The notes under the pieces: model-generated
Databases searched by the model: none
Seen by the model: only the letters and a program-made list of their open reading frames with translations
Told to the model about the DNA's origin: nothing
In this document: in pieces, positions 40,482 to 41,331 of the stretch
How positions within the stretch are numbered: the first letter of the stretch is position 1
Layout of the letters: each line of letters starts with the position of its first letter
Position numbers and translations under genes: made by a program
Assembly (NCBI GenBank): GCA_018812705.1
Contig: JAHJCZ010000016.1
Location: 1 to 41,331 of the forward strand
Origin: Candidatus Omnitrophota bacterium
Lineage (GTDB): Bacteria; Omnitrophota; Gorgyraeia; Zapsychrales; Zapsychraceae
Direction of reading: 5' to 3'
DNA: 41,331 bases

Positions 40482-41331
40482 AAAATATATGGCTTATCAA
40501 AAAGAGTTAATAAAGTGTTTATTTCACCCTCGTTCCAGATCCAAAATCTTTCTTCAAGAGCCCTTATTCTCGCATTTTCATCTAGACCCGTCAAAGAAAT
40601 AATAAGACACCTGTCTATCCTTTTTGTCATCTTCTTAACTTCACTCAAAACAGTATTTATATCTGTTTCACCAACATTATCTTTCTTAACAACTACGAAC
40701 CACTGGTCATTTTCTGAAGATGCTTTTATCATGTCAAAGTAAATGCCACTTTCATTCTTAAATCTAAAAGGCTCAACCGTTCTAAATAGCGGCAATCTAT
40801 ATTTTCTTCCATTTAAGCTAAATGCTTCATTATCAAAACAATTAAATAATTCAACAATTCTTGAAGACAAGTCTTTTCTTGAGGTCACATTAAAATCATC
40901 TATCAACTTATGAAATTCTTCTTTATATTGTTTTCTTTGTTTATCCGGCGCAAGCTCAACATCCCTTAATCGTTTCTGATAAACAAACTTGATCCAATAC
41001 TTCAAGAGCTTATCTTTAAAACAATAAAAATCACCGTTCTTTACAACAACCCCCAATTCTATAAGCCTGTTGAGCCTCTGAGTCATTTGGGCTTTCTTTA
41101 TAATAACATCATTAATAATTTCATCGATCTTATATTTCCCATTAGACAGGGATATTAATATTGATGAAATTATGCTGTTACCTCGTCCCCCACAAATATC
41201 TTTTATAATGATCTCAAAATGTCTACTTATTACACCCCATCTATCAAATATTGTATTCTCAACAGCTTGGGTAAGAATCGGCTTATATACTTCCCCTTGA
41301 TTATGTATAGAACAAAGATTGATCAATTCAC
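40478..41331 (-). CDS. C-terminal part of an archaeal-type AAA ATPase (DUF234-like), partial at window edge
   Basis: winged-helix-like 'MTQRLNRLIELGVVVKNGDFYCFKDKLLKYWIKFVYQ' followed by nuclease-like fold region; frame open through 41331. Confidence 0.55.
   Translation of the reverse strand, partial: ELINLCSIHNQGEVYKPILTQAVENTIFDRWGVISRHFEIIIKDICGGRGNSIISSILISLSNGKYKIDEIINDVIIKKAQMTQRLNRLIELGVVVKNGDFYCFKDKLLKYWIKFVYQKRLRDVELAPDKQRKQYKEEFHKLIDDFNVTSRKDLSSRIVELFNCFDNEAFSLNGRKYRLPLFRTVEPFRFKNESGIYFDMIKASSENDQWFVVVKKDNVGETDINTVLSEVKKMTKRIDRCLIISLTGLDENARIRALEERFWIWNEGEINTLLTLFDKPYIL

Overview
AT-rich bacterial chromosomal segment with almost all genes on the minus strand. The only convincing plus-strand genes are a GspA/ExeA-like ATPase plus GspB-like pair at 32271-33610. 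Most of the window is core housekeeping: recO-ybeY-pgpH-like-phoH-lysM-aspS-hisS-HU-dnaE-guaA-guaB3, groES/groEL with a CIRCE operator, coaX, uvrB, an rluA-family gene, aroB, an M50 protease, dgt, HIT and YfcE-like genes. There is also a lipid/acyltransferase operon headed by a MarR regulator with a fused LplT-Aas, two PilZ proteins, and a GAF plus degenerate HD-GYP protein. A 71-aa protein at 36361-36576 matches the 'small basic protein' described as a PVC-superphylum signature, so the host is probably a PVC-group bacterium (possibly Omnitrophota; inference only). No rRNA, tRNA, CRISPR array, transposase or prophage was recognised. The main points for follow-up are: a bacterial-type AspRS lacking its GAD insertion domain; a ~97-aa Lys/Arg-rich N-terminal extension on GMP synthase; two unlisted small ORFs (a Cys4 protein and a membrane protein coupled to the RluA-family gene); a degenerate HD-GYP; and several intergenic palindromes or REPIN-like repeats, two of which pair better as minus-strand RNA because of G-U wobbles. 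I did not find a convincing new multi-gene defence or mobile system.
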